From Echinicola sp. 20G (GTDB lineage: Bacteria > Bacteroidota > Bacteroidia > Cytophagales > Cyclobacteriaceae): a stretch of 64,000 nt of DNA. The notes beneath the pieces are model-generated. The model did not search any database. It worked only from the letters and a program-made list of their open reading frames with translations, and was not told where the DNA came from. Both the position numbers and the translations under genes were made by a program. This document shows, piece by piece, positions 17,100-25,361 of the stretch. The stretch is from the NCBI RefSeq assembly GCF_015533855.1, contig NZ_AP024154.1, positions 4,408,501 through 4,472,500 of the forward strand. Reading direction: 5' to 3'. How positions within the stretch are numbered: the first letter of the stretch is position 1; every line of letters starts with the position of its first letter.

Positions 17100-19049
17100 T
17101 TATTTACTAAGTGATTCCAAAATAATATTTTTGAAGTACTCCACGAAGGCTTCAGGTGTAAAACTTCCCAAGTCACCTTCCCCATGCTTACGCACAGAGA
17201 CTTTGCCTTCGGCCTGTTCTTTTTCCCCTACAATCAGCATAAAGGGCACTTTCTTTACTTCAGAGTCCCTGATTTTACGCCCTATTTTCTCATCTCTGTT
17301 ATCTATTGAACCAACGATATCGTTCTCTTCCAATAGTTGATGAACAGTATTAGCGTATTCAATAAATTTTTCTGAAATAGGCAAAATATTAATTTGCTCA
17401 GGTGATAACCACAAAGGAAAATTCCCCGCACAGTGCTCAATAAGTACAGCAACAAACCTTTCCAATGAACCAAACGGTGCTCTGTGAATCATCACTGGGC
17501 GGTGCTTCTGGTTGTCAGAACCCACATATTCCAATTGGAATCTATCCGGTAACTGATAATCTACTTGGATGGTTCCCAGTTGCCAGCTTCTGCCCAAGGC
17601 ATCCTTCACCATAAAGTCCAACTTAGGACCATAGAAAGCGGCTTCTCCAAGTTCTGTTACTGTCTCCAAGCCTTTTTCCTGAGCGGCTTCTACAATAGCT
17701 GACTCCGCTTTGTTCCAAGCATCATCCCCGCCAATGTACTTTTCCTTGTTCTCTGAGTCTCTCAAAGAGATTTGGGCTGTGTAATCATCAAAACCTAAGG
17801 CTTTGAATACATACAATACCAAATCAATAACTTTGATAAATTCTTCTTTCACCTGATCTGGACGGCAGAAGATGTGTGCATCATCTTGAGTAAAACCTCT
17901 CACTCTGGTCAAACCATGCAATTCTCCACTTTGCTCATATCGATACACTGTGCCAAATTCAGCATATCTTATCGGCAAATCCTTGTAAGATCTTGGCTTA
18001 TGTTTATAAATCTCACAGTGGTGAGGACAGTTCATTGGTTTTAACAGGAACTCCTCTCCTTCATGAGGTGTAGCTATCGGTTGGAAAGAATCCTTACCAT
18101 ACTTCTCATAGTGACCTGAAGTTTCATAAAGTGCCTTATGGCCAATGTGAGGCGTTACCACTTGCTGGTATCCCGACTTATCCTGAGCCTTTTTCAAAAA
18201 GCTTACCAATCGCTCTCTTAGCAAGGTTCCTTTAGGCAACCAAAGCGGTAAACCCATACCTACCTTTTCTGAAAAAGTGAATAATTCCAGTTCTCTTCCC
18301 AGTTTTCTATGGTCACGCTTTTTGGCTTCCTCAAGCATTTGCAAATACTCAGAAAGCTCTTTTGCTTTAGGGAAGGAAACACCATAAATCCTGGTAAGCA
18401 TTTTGTTGTTCTCATCCCCTCTCCAGTAAGCACCAGCTACATTTAGCAATTTAACTGCTTTGATGAAGCCTGTATTGGGAACGTGAGGTCCTCGGCAAAG
18501 GTCTACAAAATTACCTTGTTCGTAAAACGTAATTTTACCATCTTCAAGACCATCAATAAGGTCTAATTTATATTCATCGCCTTTATCTTTGAAATAGGCA
18601 ATTGCATCGCTTTTGGAAATATCCTTTCGGATGTATTCATTCTTTTGACGGGCAAGCTCCACCATTTTTTTCTCAATGGCCTCCAATTCCGTTCCGTCAA
18701 CTTGCTTATCACCAAAATCCACGTCATAGTAAAAGCCCGTTTCAATGGAAGGACCAATCCCAAATTTTACTCCTGGATAAAGTGCCTCAAGTGCTTCCGC
18801 TAAAAGGTGGGCTGAAGAATGCCAAAAAGTTGACTTTCCATCTTTGTCATTCCAGGTCAATAACTGGACTTCTGAATCTTTCAAAATGGGCCTTGTTGCA
18901 TCCCAAACTTCACCATTTACTTTGGCTGCAAGAACGTTCCGAGCTAATCCCTCACTGATACTAAGCGCAATTTGTAAGCTGGTAGTTCCTTTTTCGTACT
19001 GTCTCACTGACCCATCGGGCAGTGTAATGTTAATTAATTCGTTAGACAT
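17100..19049 (-). CDS. thrS: Threonyl-tRNA synthetase
   Basis: 649 residues, in order TGS (about 1-62), editing domain ([12 protein letters not shown], with the CRGPHVP metal Cys), class II catalytic core ([12 protein letters not shown] with a Zn-ligand Cys, [14 protein letters not shown]) and anticodon-binding C-domain (about 550-649). It charges tRNA-Thr, two genes for which lie in this window at 2136-2426. It is the first gene of the thrS-infC-rpmI-rplT operon; the 86-bp gap before infC shows no obvious terminator. Confidence 0.98.
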   Translation of the reverse strand: MSNELINITLPDGSVRQYEKGTTSLQIALSISEGLARNVLAAKVNGEVWDATRPILKDSEVQLLTWNDKDGKSTFWHSSAHLLAEALEALYPGVKFGIGPSIETGFYYDVDFGDKQVDGTELEAIEKKMVELARQKNEYIRKDISKSDAIAYFKDKGDEYKLDLIDGLEDGKITFYEQGNFVDLCRGPHVPNTGFIKAVKLLNVAGAYWRGDENNKMLTRIYGVSFPKAKELSEYLQMLEEAKKRDHRKLGRELELFTFSEKVGMGLPLWLPKGTLLRERLVSFLKKAQDKSGYQQVVTPHIGHKALYETSGHYEKYGKDSFQPIATPHEGEEFLLKPMNCPHHCEIYKHKPRSYKDLPIRYAEFGTVYRYEQSGELHGLTRVRGFTQDDAHIFCRPDQVKEEFIKVIDLVLYVFKALGFDDYTAQISLRDSENKEKYIGGDDAWNKAESAIVEAAQEKGLETVTELGEAAFYGPKLDFMVKDALGRSWQLGTIQVDYQLPDRFQLEYVGSDNQKHRPVMIHRAPFGSLERFVAVLIEHCAGNFPLWLSPEQINILPISEKFIEYANTVHQLLEENDIVGSIDNRDEKIGRKIRDSEVKKVPFMLIVGEKEQAEGKVSVRKHGEGDLGSFTPEAFVEYFKNIILESLSK

Positions 19050-19330
19050 CTAAACTTTAGAAAATTGTATTGAACAAAACACCTTTACAAACAGGTGCAT
19101 TAAGTATGCAAATATGCAAATTCACTCACTTATTGAAAAGTTTTAAGGCTAAAGAATTAAATCATTGATGATAAGACTAAAAATGACCTTGGTCTGTGTT
19201 ATTTATGAATGAGCATTCTTCTCTGCACAAGCCTAATGCTTATCTGCACCTGTCCTGTCCCCTTGATCTGGACTCATTGACTTTGGAATGCTATTTGCAC
19301 TTTTTAAATAAACAACAAATCCATAAAGTC

Positions 19331-19579
19331 ATGACCAAGAATCACGGACCACACATTAAGAACGATGAACAATATGAAGCTTTGCGGGACAAAGGGATGA
19401 GCAAATCAAAAGCAGCTAGAATAGCCAATACCCAAGATTCCGGGCAAAAGGGTGGAAAAGCGGAGCCTTACGAAGAATGGACAAAGGATGACTTGTATGA
19501 CAAAGCCAAAAAAGTGGGTATCGAAGGTAGAAGTAAAATGAATAAGTCAGAATTAATTCAATCACTTCGCTCTGATTAA
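19331..19579 (+). CDS. Small SAP/Rho-N-like stress protein (DUF7218 type)
   Basis: An 82-residue protein. The N-terminal half (HIKNDEQYEALRDKGMSKSKAARIANT) resembles small DUF7218-type proteins. The C-terminal half (WTKDDLYDKAKKVGIEGRSKMNKSELIQSL) resembles the Rho N-terminal/SAP helix-extended-helix fold that binds nucleic acid. The frame is open upstream to 19196, but those residues look non-coding, so I chose the ATG at 19331. It lies next to a CsbD-like gene, which suggests a general stress role by association only. Confidence 0.75.
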   Translation: MTKNHGPHIKNDEQYEALRDKGMSKSKAARIANTQDSGQKGGKAEPYEEWTKDDLYDKAKKVGIEGRSKMNKSELIQSLRSD

Positions 19580-19659
19580 TTTTCAACAGACTGTTTTTGG
19601 TATGTGTTTTGTTTTAAATATTCCGTAAATAAGTATATTTTAATAAAACCAACTTAAAA

Positions 19660-19866
19660 ATGGCTAACAACTTAAAATTAAAAGGAAATTGGAATGAGCT
19701 TAAAGGTAAACTCAAATCCAAATATGGAGAATTGACGGATGATGACTTAACTTATGCAGAAGGTCAAGAAGACCAACTGATAGGAAAGATCCAGAAAAAA
19801 ACAGGTGAGTCAGTAGAGAATATTAAAGCTTTTCTGTTTAGCGAACCTGAAGATAAGAAAGCATAA
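19660..19866 (+). CDS. CsbD family protein
   Basis: A 68-residue protein with the CsbD pattern: LKGNWNELKGKLKSKYGELTDDDLTYAEGQEDQLIGKIQ. CsbD-like proteins are induced in general stress in several bacteria, but their mechanism is unknown. It is small, charged and helical, and followed directly by a strong terminator. Confidence 0.92.
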   Translation: MANNLKLKGNWNELKGKLKSKYGELTDDDLTYAEGQEDQLIGKIQKKTGESVENIKAFLFSEPEDKKA

Positions 19867-19880
19867 GTTTAAATAATTGT

Positions 19881-19917
19881 AAGTGGCCAGTGAATCTTTT
19901 CACTGGCCACTTTTTTA
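19881..19917. terminator. Terminator between CsbD gene and the 605-residue gene
   Basis: Hairpin AAGTGGCCAGTGAA / TTTCACTGGCCACTT with a 3-nt loop, followed by six T on the plus strand. It ends the csbD-like transcript and may also serve the convergent gene ending at 19924. Confidence 0.88.
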
Positions 19918-19923
19918 ATACTT

Positions 19924-21741
19924 TTATAAATTTGTTTTTAGAAGAAATTTAAGATTATGATCAAGTTCTTCTTGAACTGATTCAACCACATTTTTTGGAT
20001 ACTTTATAATCCCGTTAAATAATTCCTTGTAATATATAATTCCAGCTTCCAAGTTGGTTTTAAAGCTCTTCAGACTTCTTTGCCATTTTTGGTGAGGAGC
20101 CAATTCAAATTGCTGCACTTCTTTCTTAAAATGATCTAGGTACAATCTTAACTCCTTGATCAGAAAATGTGGCCGGTGTTCGGCTAAATGTACTGCACCT
20201 TTTCCATAAATATGACTAACCATTTCTTTTAAACTATAGATTCCTTTGAAATAAGCTAAATTTGGTCCAGGGCAAATAGTAACTGCTTCTAAATTTCTAT
20301 CTGGCTTTACACCATTTGCCAATAGAGCCGGAGCACTTAATCCTTCGCATAAACAGTCTTTTTCTACTATGCTAGAAGCTTCATGCTCAAAATTATCACT
20401 ACCAGTTTTTTTTAACTGATTTAACTTTAAGTGTTGATATTGTCGTGAAGAAGTACAAATGGGTATTTTAGTAAATTCAGTATCAAATGAAAGTGTTTTT
20501 TTGTAACATGGGCTTCCTGGTCTGTTTTTCTTAATCCTTTCCTTTCTTTGGTCTTCTCCAGAACTAATTCTTAGGTTGTTGAATGGTACTCCCAAAGGAG
20601 ATGCATGACTTAGAAAGAAATCAGACTCTTTAGCCTTCAAAATCCTATTTAAAGTATCCTTGTCTACACTGGTTGCTTCTGGAACCAATAGAAAAGGACT
20701 CCCCCATCCCGTACCATCTAGTCCATAATGATTGAGCAATAGCTGATCTTCTTCAAAGTTTCCAATTCCACCTTGCGCTGTTATTCTTATTTTACTGTTG
20801 TTATCCAGTAAATACTTATTTTTATTGGATAAGGATTGTTGACATATTTCTAGAAGTTCAGCCTCTAGTTCGGTTCTTTTACTTTTAAATTCTTCCAAAA
20901 TTGATCCCAGTAGATGTCCCTCGGTAGCAAATGCGTGACCACCACAATTAAGTCCAGACTCTATTCTGAATTCCCTGATCCATAGTCCTTTTTTAGCCAA
21001 AAATTTTCCTTGGATCAGTGCGGATCTAAAATCACTCACTTTTAGGATAATACCCTTTTTTATTTTCCCTTTTTGATCTGGAAAGAAATCAACGAATTGT
21101 TCCAGATATGTAAAAAGAGCAGGATTCATACCTGCTGAAAACACAACTGAAGAACAGAGGTCAGACATCGCATAACCTCTTAATGCAGATAAAGCGTCAG
21201 AAAACTCCCTGGGAAGGGCTTGGCCATTTTCGTCATAATTCAGTTTATCGACTTTGGTCATGATATTAACATCAATTTTCCCAGGCCTTACACCATCCCT
21301 AAGTACCTTTTGCAATTCGAACCTAGCTTGACATTTGGCACTTTTCATGACCTCATATAGCCTCCCAAGTGGTTGGTTTTTAGGTAACATTTCAAAGTAC
21401 TTATTTATTTCAGAATATGGATCTTCAAAAGATTCAGCTTTGATTTGAGTGATTTGATCGTTTACTATTTTGTGAAGCAAATTAAGGTAAGCAGTTATTC
21501 GCTTGGCCCGGGCATCTTCAGATTTAGCATCTATTGTCAAATAAGGCTCCATAAATTTCCTGCAGAGGAGCTTCCTCATTGACTCTATTAATCCATCTTC
21601 CATAATGGAAACGCAACTGTCTATGCCAAATCTAGCCACCTTAACTGGGCTGTCTATGGTATAACCTAAACCCATAACAGGAAGGTGAAAACTATGGATA
21701 TGTGGCGTTGATTTAGAGTGGTTAATATCTATTATACTCAT
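19924..21741 (-). CDS. Protein of unknown function, possible flavin-dependent TIM-barrel type
   Basis: I do not recognise this 605-residue family with certainty. It has no signal peptide or membrane segment. The N-terminus (PVMGLGYTIDSPVKVARFGIDS) and the middle (RITAQGGIGNFEEDQLLLNHY, then GTGWGSPFLLVPEATSVD) look like glycine-rich phosphate-binding turns of FMN-dependent TIM-barrel enzymes such as nitronate monooxygenases. CGGHAFATEGHL at about 267-278 could be an active-site segment. The C-terminal third has scattered Cys (PICTSS, EKDCLCEG, TICPGP) that might bind metal or iron-sulfur. It is monocistronic, opposite the stress genes. The enzyme idea is inference. Confidence 0.55.
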   Translation of the reverse strand: MSIIDINHSKSTPHIHSFHLPVMGLGYTIDSPVKVARFGIDSCVSIMEDGLIESMRKLLCRKFMEPYLTIDAKSEDARAKRITAYLNLLHKIVNDQITQIKAESFEDPYSEINKYFEMLPKNQPLGRLYEVMKSAKCQARFELQKVLRDGVRPGKIDVNIMTKVDKLNYDENGQALPREFSDALSALRGYAMSDLCSSVVFSAGMNPALFTYLEQFVDFFPDQKGKIKKGIILKVSDFRSALIQGKFLAKKGLWIREFRIESGLNCGGHAFATEGHLLGSILEEFKSKRTELEAELLEICQQSLSNKNKYLLDNNSKIRITAQGGIGNFEEDQLLLNHYGLDGTGWGSPFLLVPEATSVDKDTLNRILKAKESDFFLSHASPLGVPFNNLRISSGEDQRKERIKKNRPGSPCYKKTLSFDTEFTKIPICTSSRQYQHLKLNQLKKTGSDNFEHEASSIVEKDCLCEGLSAPALLANGVKPDRNLEAVTICPGPNLAYFKGIYSLKEMVSHIYGKGAVHLAEHRPHFLIKELRLYLDHFKKEVQQFELAPHQKWQRSLKSFKTNLEAGIIYYKELFNGIIKYPKNVVESVQEELDHNLKFLLKTNL

Positions 21742-21834
21742 GATGTTGACTGTTTCTTAGTCAACAAAGCTAATAGGAAGGCCAACTTAAAAAGCTTTTA
21801 TTGGTCAGGCCTCAAACTGATAAAAGTCATCTCT

Positions 21835-23715
21835 TTATTTCAAAAATGACAAACTAACCTCTGTTCCTTCACCTGGGTGGCTTTTTATATCCAATAGGCC
21901 TTTATTGTAAGCCACCAATTGCTTTACTAAAAGAAGACCTAACCCTGAGCCGGTTTCCTGGTCAGTACCTTTTTTAGATATAATAGCCGTATTGCCACTT
22001 TGTAGCGCGTTCAAGTCAACATCATCAATACCTACCCCCGAATCAATAATCCTTAATTTTACATACTGGTCGTTTTCACTATATCGAATCTCAATTGTTC
22101 CACCCCTAGGAGTAAATTTGATGGCATTATTTAAAAGATTTTGGAATATTATTCCCAAGTGATTTCTATCCACTAAGGCAGATGGCATAGAAGTTTTCTC
22201 GTGATAAAGTGATATTTCCTTCAACAATAATTGAGTGTCAAAATTTGTAAGTTTACTTTCTACAAATTGGGGAAGGTTGATACTTTCTATTTGGGCCTCT
22301 GCTCCATCCAATTGGCTCTTTGCCCACTTCAGTAAGCTATCTAGCATAGCATCCGTTTTGGTCACTTGTAATCTTAATAGATCAATTACCTCATCTTTAT
22401 CGTTTTCCTCAAAATAACCTGTCTGTTCCATTTCCAATATTTGTTTAATGGCATTTATTGGAGATTTTAAATCATGGGAAAGAATGGAAAACAATTCATT
22501 TTTAGAATTATTGATATTATTTAGTAGCTTATTTTGATCAGCCAGTTGAATTTTCTGCTGCTTAATTTTAGCATGATTGACCTCCAACTTCTTTAAAAAC
22601 CTATTTTTAAGCATTAGGTGACGGACAAACATCCACAATAATACAATCAGAAAGACCACTAGTACTAATAACAAGATATTCCATACCTTATTGGCGCGAG
22701 ACTTTTCAAGAATCAAGGCCTTTTCATGGGCTAACTGTTGATTTTTGACCTCAGCCAATTTTAGATTAGACTGGTTAATTTTTCTGGTTTTTTCTAAGTT
22801 ATACAGACTATCATTGTTTGCCTTATTAATCAATGCGTATTGTAAGGCCTTTTTATAATCATTCAAAGAATCATAAACAGACATTAATAGGCTTGATGAT
22901 CTTTCCAGATCCCAAAATGCATGATTTTTATTGGCATATGAAAAACCCTTTTCAGCAAGTTTCGCGGCGGAGTGGAATCGCTTCCTTTCAAATGAAATTT
23001 TGGCTAATCCAGTATAGGTAAACGACTTCTCCCAGTTATTGAGGTGGGCTGAGTCAGCTAAGACATCATTATAATACCACTCTGATGAGTCTAGCAATCC
23101 TTTTGCAAAATATAAATCTGCAATTCTATTGGGAACCATTTTACTCAAAGTTGGATCCGGTTTCTTTTCCAATAGTTTTCTAGCCATGAAAAGGCTTTCC
23201 AAAGCTTCCTCTATTTCCCCTAAACCTTTTTGTGCGACGCCAATATTATAATAATTACGGGCAAGCGAAACAGAATCTCCAATCTCTGAATTAATACTTT
23301 TACTTTTTTCCCACATTTTTATCGCCATCTGATATTCATGTTGGCCTAAAAGTACTAACCCTCTTCCATTCCAAGCTGCTGCTAATTCCTCCTTATTCTC
23401 TACTTCTTGACTGAAAATCACAAAAGCTTTTTTATATGCATTTAAACTCAAGTCATACCTCCCAGAAGAATAATATATGGCTCCTAATTGATTAGCTGCT
23501 TTGCCAATCAAAAGTTTATCATGAGAAAACTCTGCAAGTCGCTTAGCTTGTTTTGCAAACTGTAATGATGAATCCAATTCATTATATTTATAAAGATTGG
23601 ATAACTCTATCAATGAATCAAACTGGTCAATCTTACCTTGTGAAAAAGCATCCCTTTGCTGTAAAAGCAACAAAGTAAACATCACATATAAAATAGGTGA
23701 AAAGATGCTTGTCAT
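21835..23715 (-). CDS. TPR-containing membrane sensor histidine kinase
   Basis: A 626-residue kinase. Signal or anchor at 1-25; a periplasmic TPR array at about 35-300; a coiled linker; one membrane segment at about 345-365 (VWNILLLVLVVFLIVLLWMFV region); HisKA with phospho-His H414 in LSHDLKSP; and HATPase_c with N-box LLNNAIKFTP, DSGVGIDD and GSGLGLLLVKQL. TPR-type kinases are common in Bacteroidota and sense unknown periplasmic signals. No response regulator gene is adjacent, so it is an orphan kinase here. Confidence 0.93.
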   Translation of the reverse strand: MTSIFSPILYVMFTLLLLQQRDAFSQGKIDQFDSLIELSNLYKYNELDSSLQFAKQAKRLAEFSHDKLLIGKAANQLGAIYYSSGRYDLSLNAYKKAFVIFSQEVENKEELAAAWNGRGLVLLGQHEYQMAIKMWEKSKSINSEIGDSVSLARNYYNIGVAQKGLGEIEEALESLFMARKLLEKKPDPTLSKMVPNRIADLYFAKGLLDSSEWYYNDVLADSAHLNNWEKSFTYTGLAKISFERKRFHSAAKLAEKGFSYANKNHAFWDLERSSSLLMSVYDSLNDYKKALQYALINKANNDSLYNLEKTRKINQSNLKLAEVKNQQLAHEKALILEKSRANKVWNILLLVLVVFLIVLLWMFVRHLMLKNRFLKKLEVNHAKIKQQKIQLADQNKLLNNINNSKNELFSILSHDLKSPINAIKQILEMEQTGYFEENDKDEVIDLLRLQVTKTDAMLDSLLKWAKSQLDGAEAQIESINLPQFVESKLTNFDTQLLLKEISLYHEKTSMPSALVDRNHLGIIFQNLLNNAIKFTPRGGTIEIRYSENDQYVKLRIIDSGVGIDDVDLNALQSGNTAIISKKGTDQETGSGLGLLLVKQLVAYNKGLLDIKSHPGEGTEVSLSFLK

Positions 23716-23893
23716 TGTCGTGCTAGGTGAGTGAATAAGTATAAGACTAAAACAATTTTATACTAAAAGTCAACTGTTTAGAAAACAAAAATAAAAGTTA
23801 GTTGCATAAAAACTATACCTATTTAAATAAAAAGTAATGACCAATTAATTTTTTAAAAGCCCTTCCTGTAAGTTCTAATTTTAAAAAACACAC

Positions 23894-23910
23894 TTGTTCC
23901 ACTGGAACAA
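23894..23910. promoter_or_regulatory. 17-bp perfect palindrome upstream of the TPR kinase
   Basis: TTGTTCCA-C-TGGAACAA is symmetric in every paired position. It lies about 180 bp upstream of the kinase start, in a 287-bp non-coding stretch that otherwise shows only AT-rich sequence and a poly-A run. Without a following T-run it looks more like a protein-binding site than a terminator. The binding factor is unknown. Confidence 0.35.
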
Positions 23911-24002
23911 TACACTCAAACTTTTGACAAAATCGAAAAAAAAAAGGACAAGCTTTTACACTTACCCTTGAAAATTCTCTAAATTAAAATAACCAATATA
24001 GC

Positions 24003-25229
24003 TTAGTAACTACTTATTAATGGTATTTGAATATTAAATGAACTACCATCTTTTTTATCATTCAATGGATCAATGGAACATGCAGCATAAAGAACTTTAG
24101 GAAGTCCATCCTCACCTATTAAAAATTGTGGTCTTTCCAATCTATTCACAACGACTTCCTCCCCATTTTCCAATTGGATTTTTAAAGGCATAAACATGGC
24201 ATTGTCCATTTTTTTCCAGTCCATCCCGTCCTCAGAATACATGATGGCCAAGCCTGGATCCTCTCCTGTAATTTTCCCTGTAAAATCTTTAAATACCGTA
24301 TAGAACCGTTTTGAACCATCATGGTACCAAACATACGGGTCTTCTGCTGAAGCCAGCTTACCATCTTCATCCCTTACATCAAAAACAAATTTATCTTGAG
24401 GAATAAATGGACCATCTGGAGAATCACCAATGGCTACACCGTGCACACCTCGCCAAGAGGGAGCATATAAATTTCCTTTAAAAAACAATAAATATTTGCC
24501 ATCACTTGGACGCTGAACTACCGCAGGATTAACCACTATAAGGTTATCAGGCAAAGCTTCTGTTCCTTTTGGTGAAGGATTGAGAACATCCTTATCTTTC
24601 ACGCGGGTCCTGGGACTAAGCAAAGGCTTGTCCGATCTAACGATATTTCCAGCCACAAGATCTTCGATGCTGTCAAACGTAACTACTCCTAATTGTTGGC
24701 TTTGCTGGATCAAATTCCTTTTACTTAAAGAAGCTCCTGGTGTATCTGGTTCTTGAGCTCCTGGATATTTTGACCCTGTATGATATAAATAATACTTTCC
24801 TTCGAACTTTTGGATATGGGGATTATGAACAGACTGACCATCCCAAGCATCAGGCATACCTTCATGATGGCGTCCTTGCAAAACAACTTTTACAAATTTA
24901 AAATCATGGTCAGGATAGTCTGATACGGCATAGGCTATTTCTGAATTAATTAGCCAGCCATCACCAAACCTATCATTGTTCTCACCTGATGGCCATCTCG
25001 AATAAAACATATGATATCGCCCATCTTCACCTTTCACTACACTTCCACCCCAAACAAAGTAACCTTCATTATTTAAAACTGAAGGTCCTTTTAAAATTGG
25101 ACTCTCTCCAACCTTGGCCAAATGCGCATTGACTTTTTGTGGCTCTAACTTAATTTGAGCCTTCACACAAGCTTCAGAGAACACTACAAAACAAAGTATA
25201 GTAGCAAACCTTAACATTATCTTATTCAT
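24003..25229 (-). CDS. Secreted glycoside hydrolase-like five-bladed propeller protein
   Basis: A 408-residue exported protein (signal peptide about 1-24). The repeated strands (GGSVVKGEDGRYHMFYSRW, HNPHIQKFEGKYYLYHTG, VNPAVVQRPSDGKYLLFFKG, AEDPYVWYHDGSKRFYTVF) are typical of the five-bladed beta-propeller of GH43/GH117-like enzymes. AEDPYVWY and the MFYS block are near the usual acid residues. The substrate is not clear. It is divergent from the GH2 gene at 25362, with a shared 132-bp promoter region, so both may act on the same glycan. Confidence 0.85.
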   Translation of the reverse strand: MNKIMLRFATILCFVVFSEACVKAQIKLEPQKVNAHLAKVGESPILKGPSVLNNEGYFVWGGSVVKGEDGRYHMFYSRWPSGENNDRFGDGWLINSEIAYAVSDYPDHDFKFVKVVLQGRHHEGMPDAWDGQSVHNPHIQKFEGKYYLYHTGSKYPGAQEPDTPGASLSKRNLIQQSQQLGVVTFDSIEDLVAGNIVRSDKPLLSPRTRVKDKDVLNPSPKGTEALPDNLIVVNPAVVQRPSDGKYLLFFKGNLYAPSWRGVHGVAIGDSPDGPFIPQDKFVFDVRDEDGKLASAEDPYVWYHDGSKRFYTVFKDFTGKITGEDPGLAIMYSEDGMDWKKMDNAMFMPLKIQLENGEEVVVNRLERPQFLIGEDGLPKVLYAACSIDPLNDKKDGSSFNIQIPLISSY

Positions 25230-25361
25230 AATTAACCTTCCTCTTTTATCTCTCTAATTTAACAACAATTAGTCCAATTACCCTAAAATCAATCTTCTTT
25301 TTTAACTGCCAGTTTTCTATTATCTTGAGAATCAAAACCTATTGTAAATTTACTTTGACCA

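Noticed and set aside
19196..19330. N-terminal extension of the small Rho-N-like protein
   Set aside because: The extra 45 codons show no resemblance to the family; the conserved sequence begins at the ATG at 19331.
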